DNA of 38,531 nt, from assembly GCA_017629095.1 (NCBI GenBank), contig JAGBXW010000012.1, forward strand, positions 1-38,531, written 5' to 3'. The notes below the pieces were generated by a model. It was not told the DNA's origin. It saw only the letters and a program-made list of their open reading frames with translations, and searched no databases. The stretch comes from Treponema sp. (GTDB lineage: Bacteria; Spirochaetota; Spirochaetia; Treponematales; Treponemataceae). The translations under genes and the position numbers were made by a program. The stretch's first letter is position 1, and each line of letters begins with the position of its first letter. Shown here one piece after another: positions 1-7,333 of this stretch.

Positions 1-639
1 CCACACCCATCTGTAAGTAATGATAAAATGCTTGAAGTTTCTGGTCAAGGGATGAAAGCTTGGTTGCGGTGGTGTTCAAAAAGATGCGAAGGGAACCATC
101 TTTTAGCTTGAGTTTAGGTTCTTCGTTGCAGGTGTATTGAAAAGTGTAGCGGGGAAGTTGTCTATTAAAAGGATCGAAAGTAGGGAGCGACCAGCCATCA
201 GGCTGGGAAAATCGCGATATATTGAGCGATTTTAGCGAGTCTCACCTTTGCCCCCGCAAAGGGGCGTAGCAAATAAAGATGAGGATATTATCTGGCAAAT
301 TGCGATATTTGGCTCCTGTGGGAGTGGTGCTGACATCTGCAACGCTTTGGTAATAGCGACTCCGTTTGGGAAGCTCCTTCTTATGTCCAGTTTGCATTTC
401 CACCGTGATGATACGATTTTCATCTCGCAAAAATACATCCATAATGATTCTCATAGAATCTGGATCAGTTTTGTGTTCGTCCTGGGCGGAAAGATAACTG
501 ATTTTTCCAATTCGCACACCAAGAATCAGCTCCACCACTTGGCGACAAATAGTTTCGTCATGCATCACCCGGGAAAAGATAAAGTCGTCGGTAAAGGTGA
601 GACTCTCCCATTTTTTTGTAATTCTTCTTTTGTAAGCAT
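1..639 (-). pseudogene. Rpn-family nuclease (subfamily B), frameshifted and interrupted, C-terminus outside window
   Basis: This is a member of the recombination-promoting nuclease/putative transposase (Rpn, PD-(D/E)XK) family. The best start is ATG at 639, with GGAGG at 643-647. It reads MLTKEELQK and then loses frame in a run of seven A (plus-strand T 611-617); one more A would restore the family pattern K-K-W-E-S-L-T. The shifted frame continues to 242 with the catalytic-core-like segment DVFLRDENRIITVEMQTGHK. An 86-bp insertion after the IFIC block then destroys the frame. Removing it joins IFICY directly to FDPFNRQLPRYTF, and the frame then stays open to the window edge through the LDQKLQAFYHYL segment. 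So there are at least two independent lesions. Alternatively the A-run could be a sequencing error or a phase-variable tract. The upstream TTG at 649 keeps the downstream frame without a shift, but has no ribosome-binding site of its own. Confidence 0.8.
180..269. mobile_element. 82-bp triple-hairpin insertion with 4-bp direct repeats
   Basis: The element occupies 184-265 and is flanked by GTAG at 180-183 and 266-269. Deleting the element and one GTAG restores the Rpn reading frame exactly, so this is a genuine insertion with a likely target duplication. Nearly the whole element folds into three perfect hairpins: CCAGCC/GGCTGG (191-206), AAAATCGC/GCGATTTT (208-233) and CCTTTGC/GCAAAGG (245-262). 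It has no ORF and no obvious terminal inverted repeat. It resembles a REP-like or small palindromic element moved in trans. The type is not recognised. Confidence 0.75.
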
Positions 640-881
640 TTTCCTCCAAGTTTTTTTTCTTACATAAATATTATAGACTTGGAGGTGAAAAAAACTGCGT
701 TTTTTTGGGAACGTTGGATTTTTTTTGCAAAAGTTTTCCAAGATGAAACCCTTGAAGGAGGATATATGGTAGCTGGTTCTCAAGACTTACAGTATGTTCA
801 AGATAAAGTCCATTTTTACTCAGTTTGTACCCAACTCCATCACTCTCTCTATCGAAAGCCCGGTTCCTCCTAAAACCTCCC

Positions 882-1082
882 TTACAGCAGCCCTTGTACC
901 ACATCCAGCGGAAGGTTTGTACAAATAGCAACTTTCTCTGGAGGGTCACCGTAATTAAGGAGGAGTTTTGCCGTCTCCAGTGCTTTTTCGTAGGCTCCAC
1001 GTTCCAGCCCAATGGCATAAGCTTCTTCCTGTTTCACTGCAATGTCAGTAGCGTAATCGTATTCAGTCATTAAAATACTCAA
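882..1082 (-). CDS. Intragenic in-frame ORF: C-terminal Rpn fragment (candidate RpnS-like small protein)
   Basis: Inside the Rpn-A gene, AAAGGAGGTG (1088-1097) lies five bases before an in-frame TTG at 1082. This is stronger than most true start sites in the window. Translation from it would give a 66-residue, mostly helical protein equal to the C-terminal part of the nuclease, starting SILMTEYDYA. E. coli Rpn genes are reported to express a small protein from an internal start in the same place, which counteracts the full-length toxin. By analogy this could be an intragenic antitoxin. The Shine-Dalgarno also encodes K-G-G-E in the host frame, so coding constraint could explain part of it. 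The paralogue at 11216-11449 keeps the same Shine-Dalgarno and TTG although its upstream catalytic part is detached. Confidence 0.5.
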   Translation of the reverse strand: MSILMTEYDYATDIAVKQEEAYAIGLERGAYEKALETAKLLLNYGDPPEKVAICTNLPLDVVQGLL

Positions 1083-1763
1083 AACTTCACCTCCTTTACG
1101 TTCTAAGTAATCTTTTAAGATGTTACCACGTACAGCCTCTCGAATAGCTCTTGTGAGGGGCTGTGCTTGACCATCTGCTTTTGTCTTATCTATGAGATTG
1201 AGAAACTGTACGTATTGCTCCAAGTAGGGGCAATTTTGTACTACAGGACTTGGTGTTTCACTTTTAATTTTACATACTTTTACTTTCAGTTCAAGGGTGA
1301 GCTCCAAGTTTGGGACGTGGTTCAACTTGAATGCGTCGGACAGGTACAGGTAGCTTTCTGGCGGGATGTTCTCTTTGCCGGTGTAAAAGACGAAGAACTC
1401 TGGCTTGGCCAAGGTAATTAACTGGTTTGAAAACTTTGTCTTAGAATCCACCTTGTTGCCGTAGATTCGGGTCACGTATTCCAGTAATCGCAACGGCATG
1501 TTGGGATTGATGGTGGACTGATGTTCAATCATGAGAATAAATTGGTCGTTTACCATGACGGCAATGTCGTTGTAGTAATCCATGTACAAGACTTGTTCTA
1601 GATTTACTCGTTCCAGTTTGGTGGTTTCCACTTGCAGGTTGGTGCCGTGAAGGGCGTTGTACAGGGAAAGGAAGTGCTGCTTCCAGTCCCTGTCTTTGGA
1701 AAAATAATCTACAAAGAGGGAGTCCTTATGTTTGCGGTTTTCGGTGGTGGTTTGATTTTCCAT
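882..1763 (-). CDS. Rpn-family recombination-promoting nuclease/putative transposase (subfamily A)
   Basis: This is a 293-residue protein of the PD-(D/E)XK Rpn family, whose E. coli members are DNA endonucleases that stimulate RecA-independent recombination. The start is ATG at 1763 with TTTGGAG six bases upstream; the in-frame TTG at 1775 overlaps this ribosome-binding site and is less likely. Candidate catalytic residues are D66 (YYNDIAV) and E80/Q82 (LMIEHQST), followed by the family block MPLRLLEY. The middle (about 150-225) resembles the usual helical linker. The C-terminus (from about residue 228) is helical and contains EEAYAIG and ALETAKLLL. An internal Shine-Dalgarno and TTG start lie within it (see the separate entry). 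It is in tandem with the broken Rpn-B gene. The first 150 residues are nearly identical to the remnant at 11586-12095, so the two are close paralogues. Confidence 0.85.
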   Translation of the reverse strand: MENQTTTENRKHKDSLFVDYFSKDRDWKQHFLSLYNALHGTNLQVETTKLERVNLEQVLYMDYYNDIAVMVNDQFILMIEHQSTINPNMPLRLLEYVTRIYGNKVDSKTKFSNQLITLAKPEFFVFYTGKENIPPESYLYLSDAFKLNHVPNLELTLELKVKVCKIKSETPSPVVQNCPYLEQYVQFLNLIDKTKADGQAQPLTRAIREAVRGNILKDYLERKGGEVLSILMTEYDYATDIAVKQEEAYAIGLERGAYEKALETAKLLLNYGDPPEKVAICTNLPLDVVQGLL

Positions 1764-1881
1764 TTTTATCTCCAAAAATTATTCTTACATATGTATTATT
1801 CGCTTTAAACTGCAAGAATTTGTCTGTTTTTGGGAAAAAAGGTTGAAATTTTATGGGATTTTTATCTACACAGGAAAAGGT

Positions 1882-2988
1882 TTATCTTCTTCCATCCACC
1901 AAATACATATCTGCCAGAGTAATCCACGCCATGGCTTCTACCACAGGTACAATGCGGGGGCACAGGCATACGTCGTGGCGACCGTGAATGGCAAGGTTGG
2001 TGTCCTTGTAGGTGCCATCTTCTTGGGTGACAGTTTTTTGTTCTTGGAAAATGCTAGGAACAGGTTTTATTGCTAGGTTAAACTGAATCTCGTTGCCAGT
2101 GGAAATACCACCTAAGATACCGCCTGCATTATTGGTAGCAAAGGCAACAGCGGTGGTGCCATCTTGGTTTTGGGTGGTATACATAGAGTCATTCATGGTA
2201 CTTCCAGTCATATCTGCTGCATCAAAACCAGCACCAAATTCAATGCCTTTTACCGCTCCAATGGAAATCATGGCCTTTGCTAACTCTGCATCAAGTTTGT
2301 CAAAAACCGGTTCTCCGAGTCCTGCTGGGATTCCTATGATGCGGCATTGGATGACTCCTCCTGCACTGTCTCCTTGGCGACGGAGCTGGTCAACTCGTTC
2401 TGCCATGGCTTGGGCTGCCTCCAAGTCTGCCGCTCGCAGAGGATTTTGTTCAATTACAGAAAGATCGATTGTAGTACAGGCTACTCCTGCTGCTTTCAGG
2501 GTAAAGGCTGTTACCGTAGGGGAGGGGAGGCGGGCGGTAAGGAATGCCTTTGCCACTGCTCCTGCAGCCACTCGTGCGGCAGTTTCCCTGCCGGAGGAGC
2601 GACCACCACCACGATGGTCTCGCACTCCGTATTTTTGGGTATAGGTGTAATCTGCATGGCCTGGACGAAAGGTGTCTTTGAGGGCGTTGTAGTCCTTGGA
2701 ATGTTGGGAAGTGTTGTAAATTACTAGGGCAATGGGGGTTCCTGTAGTCTTACCTTCAAATACTCCGCTGAGAATCTGGCAGGCATCAGCCTCCTTTCTG
2801 GCAGTTACTGCTGCGTTGAACTCTCCATTGTGATGACCTGGCCGTCTCCTGTCCAGCTCCTTTTGAATAATAGCCTCGTCTAGGGGAATTCCTGCAGGAC
2901 ATCCGTCCACCACCACCCCTAATCCCACTCCGTGGCTTTCTCCAAAGGTAGTAACTTTAAAAATTCTTCCAAAACTGCTTCCAGACAT
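1882..2988 (-). CDS. aroC: Chorismate synthase
   Basis: This 368-residue enzyme is the last step of the shikimate pathway: it removes phosphate from 5-enolpyruvylshikimate-3-phosphate to give chorismate, using reduced FMN. The length is typical. Family signatures are clear: FGESHG near residues 15-20, RRRPGHH near 48-54, and the long FMN/substrate block that includes [31 protein letters not shown]. The start is ATG at 2988, with GGAG eight bases upstream. It begins two bases after the stop of the NodB-like gene, so it is the distal gene of a minus-strand cluster (M23 peptidase, zinc ribbon, NodB-like, aroC). The neighbours have no obvious metabolic link. Flanking Rpn genes begin 119 bp downstream. 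Confidence 0.97.
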   Translation of the reverse strand: MSGSSFGRIFKVTTFGESHGVGLGVVVDGCPAGIPLDEAIIQKELDRRRPGHHNGEFNAAVTARKEADACQILSGVFEGKTTGTPIALVIYNTSQHSKDYNALKDTFRPGHADYTYTQKYGVRDHRGGGRSSGRETAARVAAGAVAKAFLTARLPSPTVTAFTLKAAGVACTTIDLSVIEQNPLRAADLEAAQAMAERVDQLRRQGDSAGGVIQCRIIGIPAGLGEPVFDKLDAELAKAMISIGAVKGIEFGAGFDAADMTGSTMNDSMYTTQNQDGTTAVAFATNNAGGILGGISTGNEIQFNLAIKPVPSIFQEQKTVTQEDGTYKDTNLAIHGRHDVCLCPRIVPVVEAMAWITLADMYLVDGRR

Positions 2989-2990
2989 AC

Positions 2991-5222
2991 TTACTCCTGC
3001 AAAAGTTCACTTACACTGACAATGTCGTAGCCTGCATCAAGGATTGCCACCAACAGCAAATCAAGCTTGTCGTAGAGGAAATCATCTCGACTTCCTCCGC
3101 TTACTCCCACGGCCACAGGAATCACCATTCCATCTTTCAGCTGACCGACAATATGCTCGATGATGGCATTGGCAGGTTTATAGGTGTTCATATCCGTAAG
3201 GGCGGCCTGCTCAAAGGTGATTGCATCAAGGGGATCAATGGTTCTATCCACGTAGAGGTACCCTGCCAAGTCTCCTGCCTTCAGCACCTCCTGGTTGGTG
3301 GCATAAAAGGGGGCATGCCAAATAACGGATAATTCACTTGCTGTTAAGTCATAGAACTCGTCTTCGTTGCGGGCTAGTCCTCGCCGAATAAAATTCACAT
3401 CCACCAAGAAATCTTCGTTGGAAGTTAAGTCCAAAGCTGTGTAGAACATGGAACCACATTCCTGTCCAGCTTCTACAATTCTGCCTGTTTCAGCAGGATA
3501 CCGACGGATAAATTCTCCATTGATGAAGAAGGTAGAACGGACATGGTATTTTTCCAAAATGTGGAGAATGGTTGCCAACCCGTCAGCATTGTCTAGGGCA
3601 TCAAAGGCCAGTGCAACTTGAGGCCGCTCTTCCTGAGTTTTGGTTGCAGGCTCGTAAAAGGCATGTGTTGTGGCAGAACCAGCTAATGTTCTGATATAAG
3701 GCATATTGGTAAAGTTTGTGTTTGGGCTAGCGTCCAAGAACACTCGGTATTTACCGTTGCCGTGCTGGGGAGGATCCATGACCACCTTTTTTGAGTAGCC
3801 CCATTTTCCTTCATCCTGATTGTACTCCATGATACCCCAAGGTGTTTCCAAAACAGGATGACCAGTGGCAGTGTTCCAGCTATAGCTAGAGGCTGATACA
3901 GGAAAGAGCACCCGCACTCCATTTTGGGCTGCCAGAAAAACGTTCCATTCTAAAACGGCTTCTTCTGTTCCGATAAATACAGTGGTGTTCTTTCCCCAAT
4001 CGTAATCAATCACCTTTTTGCAGTCTAAGGCAGCAACTTGTTTCCAATCATAGATGGAATACACAATTACCTGTTCTCCTGTTCTGCAGAGAATATGCTG
4101 GCGGTCGGGAGAAATCAAAGGGTCCATGGTATTTTCTGGTACTTCTAGCATCACTGCTCGCACCTGACCACCGTGAATTTCTAAGCGATATACCTTGCTG
4201 TTTGTTTTTCCCACGGTATGATACTGGAACCACAACACAGGATTTCCCCATTGGTCCCAGAAAAACTGGCAGTTTTGAGTTGCTCCCACCAAGGAAACCT
4301 GGGTTCCTGTATACATTTGCCGCACAAAGCTAGCACTTCCAGGAAGGGAAAAATATGAAATGGTTCGCTGGTGGCTTGCCATTACCATTGCAGAACAGTC
4401 CCCGTTAACACTGAAGGTATCAGTGGCAGAAAAGGGATGAGGCAGGCGGCCTACAATACTTCCAATACCCACAAAATCTGAATATAAGGCACGGGTATAC
4501 ATTTCGTAAATGGGAATGCGATATACCAAGTCATTGGTAATGTACACAAGATTTTTGTCCGAAGCCCAGTCTACACAGTTAATGGAACCGGGGCCAATTT
4601 TACGCAAATGTTCTGACACCTGGTTTGTCTTGAACATGGATTGTGGCTCAGTAAAATAGAGACTTCCATCCTTTTCGTAGATTAAGAACTTGCTGTCAGG
4701 AGACCAACGAACTGGCACCTGGGTATAGCTCAATTCAGTTTCTGCCACTAATTCCACTTCTGTATAGCCAGAAGCATTTTTTAGAATGATGCTTCCTGTC
4801 ACAACTCCTGTTCGTTGAATGGAACATATCCACTTACCGTCAGGGCTTACTGATTCTGCTGCGGGAATCACTGATTCTGTGGGAATGATTTCACCGTCTG
4901 TGCCGTTTCCGTGTAACATTACCCCTGTTTCAATATTGTAGCTGGTGGTGCCATAACGGTTTTTGATTCGCAGGGCGGTACCTCCCATCAGGGCAGAAAG
5001 TTGCTCTGGATAGCTTGTAATTTGCTGGGGTGCGGTAAAATCACCTTCGATTTGAGCGGTAAAAAAGGTGGAGTAGGATGGTTCTCCAGGCTTATTGTGG
5101 GTTACCCCAAAGAGAATTCCGTTGTTTTCACTGATATATGGGGTAGAAAAAGTGATTTCTGCTGGCAACAAGGATGAAGCCAGCAGAAGAAATGAGGCTA
5201 CTGCAACTGCCATTTTTTTCAT
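2991..5222 (-). CDS. Exported beta-propeller protein with a degenerate NodB-like (polysaccharide deacetylase) domain
   Basis: A 743-residue protein with a cleavable-looking signal peptide ([21 protein letters not shown]). Residues about 25-520 hold repeated [10 protein letters not shown]-, SPDGKWIC- and SPDRQHILC-type segments, as in TolB/DPP-like beta-propellers. Residues about 532-743 follow the NodB fold ([44 protein letters not shown]). The catalytic motifs are eroded: motif 1 reads FDAL instead of FDDG, the motif 2 metal histidines are absent (GSMFYTAL), and motif 3 has H-A-P instead of R-x-P. Deacetylase activity is therefore doubtful; a glycan-binding or scaffolding role in the periplasm is an inference. 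The start ATG at 5222 has GGAG upstream and overlaps the zinc-ribbon gene by four bases, suggesting translational coupling. Confidence 0.8.
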   Translation of the reverse strand: MKKMAVAVASFLLLASSLLPAEITFSTPYISENNGILFGVTHNKPGEPSYSTFFTAQIEGDFTAPQQITSYPEQLSALMGGTALRIKNRYGTTSYNIETGVMLHGNGTDGEIIPTESVIPAAESVSPDGKWICSIQRTGVVTGSIILKNASGYTEVELVAETELSYTQVPVRWSPDSKFLIYEKDGSLYFTEPQSMFKTNQVSEHLRKIGPGSINCVDWASDKNLVYITNDLVYRIPIYEMYTRALYSDFVGIGSIVGRLPHPFSATDTFSVNGDCSAMVMASHQRTISYFSLPGSASFVRQMYTGTQVSLVGATQNCQFFWDQWGNPVLWFQYHTVGKTNSKVYRLEIHGGQVRAVMLEVPENTMDPLISPDRQHILCRTGEQVIVYSIYDWKQVAALDCKKVIDYDWGKNTTVFIGTEEAVLEWNVFLAAQNGVRVLFPVSASSYSWNTATGHPVLETPWGIMEYNQDEGKWGYSKKVVMDPPQHGNGKYRVFLDASPNTNFTNMPYIRTLAGSATTHAFYEPATKTQEERPQVALAFDALDNADGLATILHILEKYHVRSTFFINGEFIRRYPAETGRIVEAGQECGSMFYTALDLTSNEDFLVDVNFIRRGLARNEDEFYDLTASELSVIWHAPFYATNQEVLKAGDLAGYLYVDRTIDPLDAITFEQAALTDMNTYKPANAIIEHIVGQLKDGMVIPVAVGVSGGSRDDFLYDKLDLLLVAILDAGYDIVSVSELLQE

Positions 5223-5464
5223 GAATGCAACTCCGTGCTTAAGGTTAGATTGTCCAGCTCTTTTTCCAAGTCCGCTAGCTCTGCCTCAAGCTTTTCAATG
5301 TATTTCATTCTCTCCTGATACTGGAGGGCTTCCAGTCTGTCAAAGACGGAGTCCAAGGTATCTAAACCATGGTCTTCCGTCTTTTTCAAACCACACCAAG
5401 GACAATACAGGTATTCTTTGTTGATGGTTCTACGGCAACCAAGGCATACCGCTACAGATTGCAT
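5219..5464 (-). CDS. Small zinc-ribbon plus coiled-coil protein
   Basis: An 81-residue protein of unknown function. It has two CxxC knuckles (CLGC near residue 8 and CPWCG near 21) spaced like a short zinc ribbon, followed by a charged heptad-like helix (about 35-75: EALQYQERMKYIEKLEAELADL). No signal peptide or membrane segment is seen, so it is probably cytoplasmic. The start ATG at 5464 follows GGGAGGA six bases upstream. Its stop overlaps the start of the exported propeller/NodB-like gene (ATGA), and it lies 40 bp after the M23 peptidase stop, so it belongs to that operon. It could be a small regulator or scaffold; the sequence does not decide. Confidence 0.8.
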   Translation of the reverse strand: MQSVAVCLGCRRTINKEYLYCPWCGLKKTEDHGLDTLDSVFDRLEALQYQERMKYIEKLEAELADLEKELDNLTLSTELHS

Positions 5465-5504
5465 GGCATTCCTCCCTTGGGAAGGGCCTTGGAGGCAACC
5501 ATCC

Positions 5505-6731
5505 CTAATGCTTCAGAACGGTTTCTGGGTTAATCAGTTTTCCGTTCTTGTAAACGGTAAAGTGCAGGTGGGGACCAGTGGAATATCCGGTATTTCCTAC
5601 AGCACCAATTCGTGTTCCCTGTGCTACTCGCTGTCCCTTCTTTACTGGAGCAGGCTTTTGCATATGGGCATAGAGGGTCTGATACCCGTTCTCATGGTCA
5701 ATTATAACATAATTTCCGTAAACATTGGTATATCCTACCACTGCAATTTTTCCGCTCATGGCTGCTTTGATAGGAGTCCCCTGAACAATGGCCAAGTCGA
5801 TTCCCGTGTGGGAGGACGGAACTTGAGTAAAGGGGTCAAGGCGAGGGCCAAAGCGGGATGAAATGCGGTAGCCACCATCCAAAGGCCAGATAAACAACTC
5901 GCCCAGAGCCTTTTGCAGGGCCTTAGACTCCATCTTAGCTCCAGGAATGAATAAGTGTTGTCCCTTCAGCAAGGTGGCTGAATCTAAGTCGTTTACATCA
6001 AGGATATCTTCTACAGTAACCTTGTACCGAGTAGAAAGTCCTTCCAGTGTTTCGTTTGCTAAAACAGTATGTGTCAGGCCATCCATGGAAGGAATCTTTA
6101 GTTTTTGGCCTGAACGGAGCTGACGCACGTTGCCAATGTCGTTTACTGCAATTAAGGTGGAAATATTGGTGAGACCAAACTTGTAGGTAATGCCAGAAAT
6201 AGTGTCGCCGCTTTGTACCGTGTAGGTCTGGAAGGTAACAGGCTGGTTGAAGCTGATTTCTGCCAAGGAAATTTCTTTCCCGTCAATGAGGATGTTTCCG
6301 TTGGGATCAACCTCATCTTCGCTCATAAGGGCAAAGCGGGACATGGCGGAATCAAGAATTTTCAACTCTTGGGCAGGAAGGAAGGGCAAGACAACAGGCT
6401 TTACTATGCTGGTCCACTGTCCATAAAAATTTTTTAGTACAATAGTAAGGGAGGAACCCATGGCTACCATCACTATCAGCAACAAAATGCGGAAGAGACG
6501 GTGGGTAAGGTACCATAGAATGTTTTTGGAAATATCATGACCTTTTTCTATAACGGCATCTCTTCCTTCCTGAAATGCAATGGAAGACGGAGAGGCCCCA
6601 TAGCGATAGCCATTAATGGCTTGTGAGGGAAAGGAGAATCTCTTGTGATTCTGTTTTTTACCATGACGTACAATTTTTGTCTGGGTGCTAAAATTAACCT
6701 TACGGTTGTCCATATACGTGATAATTTCCAT
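5505..6731 (-). CDS. Membrane-anchored LysM/M23 peptidoglycan endopeptidase
   Basis: A 408-residue peptidoglycan hydrolase-like protein. A basic N-terminus (1-75) is followed by one transmembrane segment (about 80-98). Two LysM domains follow (about 168-215, starting TYTVQSGDTIS; about 220-265, starting THTVLANETLE), then a LytM/M23 domain (about 285-405). Zinc and catalytic residues are complete: H308 and D312 in SHTGIDL, H356 in YAHM, H388 and H390 in GPHLHF. It should cut stem-peptide cross-links in the periplasm, and may act as an activator. The start is uncertain: AAGGAG (6733-6738) lies only one base before ATG 6731, too close for normal use, yet well placed (seven bases) for an ATT codon at 6725; the next ATG is at 6713. 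Divergent from lepB, with only 44 bp between. Confidence 0.93.
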   Translation of the reverse strand: MEIITYMDNRKVNFSTQTKIVRHGKKQNHKRFSFPSQAINGYRYGASPSSIAFQEGRDAVIEKGHDISKNILWYLTHRLFRILLLIVMVAMGSSLTIVLKNFYGQWTSIVKPVVLPFLPAQELKILDSAMSRFALMSEDEVDPNGNILIDGKEISLAEISFNQPVTFQTYTVQSGDTISGITYKFGLTNISTLIAVNDIGNVRQLRSGQKLKIPSMDGLTHTVLANETLEGLSTRYKVTVEDILDVNDLDSATLLKGQHLFIPGAKMESKALQKALGELFIWPLDGGYRISSRFGPRLDPFTQVPSSHTGIDLAIVQGTPIKAAMSGKIAVVGYTNVYGNYVIIDHENGYQTLYAHMQKPAPVKKGQRVAQGTRIGAVGNTGYSTGPHLHFTVYKNGKLINPETVLKH

Positions 6732-6741
6732 ACTCCTTCTA

Positions 6742-6770
6742 TCGACATAAAATAAATGGCATATTAGAAT
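6742..6770 (+). promoter_or_regulatory. Predicted promoter of lepB (leaderless type)
   Basis: TCGACA (6742-6747), a 17-base spacer and TAGAAT (6765-6770). The -10 box ends five bases before the lepB ATG and no Shine-Dalgarno is present, so the predicted transcript starts at or next to the start codon. Confidence 0.5.
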
Positions 6771-6775
6771 ATTAG

Positions 6776-7333
6776 ATGATGGAAACTGAAAAAAAAATTC
6801 ATCAGGGTGATGAAAAAGAAATCAGCAAAAAATCTGGTGGCTTTACAAGTCCACTGCTTTTTATTCTGCTCGGTCTGGTGGCTGGCATTGGTATCAAGCT
6901 CTTCTGTGTTGATATTCTGAAGGTATCTGGTTCTTCCATGAGTCCTGCCATTGCTTCTGGAAGTCACATCCTCATAAATAAATTGGCCTTTGGAGTGGTA
7001 CAACCCTTTGGAGATGAACTTGTTATGCAATGGAAGGAACCGAACAGAGGTGATGTGGTGCTATATTTTTACCATAACAAGGCTGTAATAAAGCGGTGCG
7101 TGGCAGTGGCTGGTGACCGACTAGAATTTTCCCATGATTTCGGATATAGTCTTGCTGTGAATGAAAAAAGCATTCCTTTACAAGAGGCCCAATATCAAAA
7201 ACTTAAGCATAACCAGCAGGTTCCCCCCGGTATGATTCTTGCGGTGGGAGATAATTATAATGAGTCAGTTGATTCCAGAGATTACGGCTTTGTGTCAGTA
7301 AAAAATGTGCTGGGAAGGATAATTGGTAAATGA
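6776..7333 (+). CDS. lepB: Signal peptidase I
   Basis: A 185-residue membrane serine protease that removes signal peptides from exported proteins. One transmembrane helix (about 26-45) precedes the catalytic domain. The Ser/Lys dyad is visible: S54 in SGSSMSP and K106 in VIKRCVAVAGD. The family boxes NRGDVV and GDNYNESVDSRDYG follow. The size is at the short end for the family, as in Gram-positive enzymes. There is no Shine-Dalgarno; two adjacent ATG codons (6776, 6779) lie just after a -10 box. Its stop overlaps the start of the penicillin-binding protein gene (ATGA at 7330-7333), so the two are cotranscribed and probably translationally coupled. Confidence 0.95.
   Translation: MMETEKKIHQGDEKEISKKSGGFTSPLLFILLGLVAGIGIKLFCVDILKVSGSSMSPAIASGSHILINKLAFGVVQPFGDELVMQWKEPNRGDVVLYFYHNKAVIKRCVAVAGDRLEFSHDFGYSLAVNEKSIPLQEAQYQKLKHNQQVPPGMILAVGDNYNESVDSRDYGFVSVKNVLGRIIGK

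Noticed and set aside
248-667. Plus-strand 139-residue frame opposite Rpn-B
   Set aside because: Antisense to a recognisable Rpn coding region; its continuity depends on the inserted palindromic element.
671-1018. Minus-strand 115-residue frame overlapping the Rpn-A 3' end
   Set aside because: It lies out of frame over the end of a recognised protein and has no start signal. The 650-881 gap appears non-coding with nothing else identifiable.
2093-2644. Plus-strand 183-residue frame inside aroC
   Set aside because: Antisense shadow of a conserved enzyme gene, rich in Ala/Pro/Ser, no ribosome-binding site.
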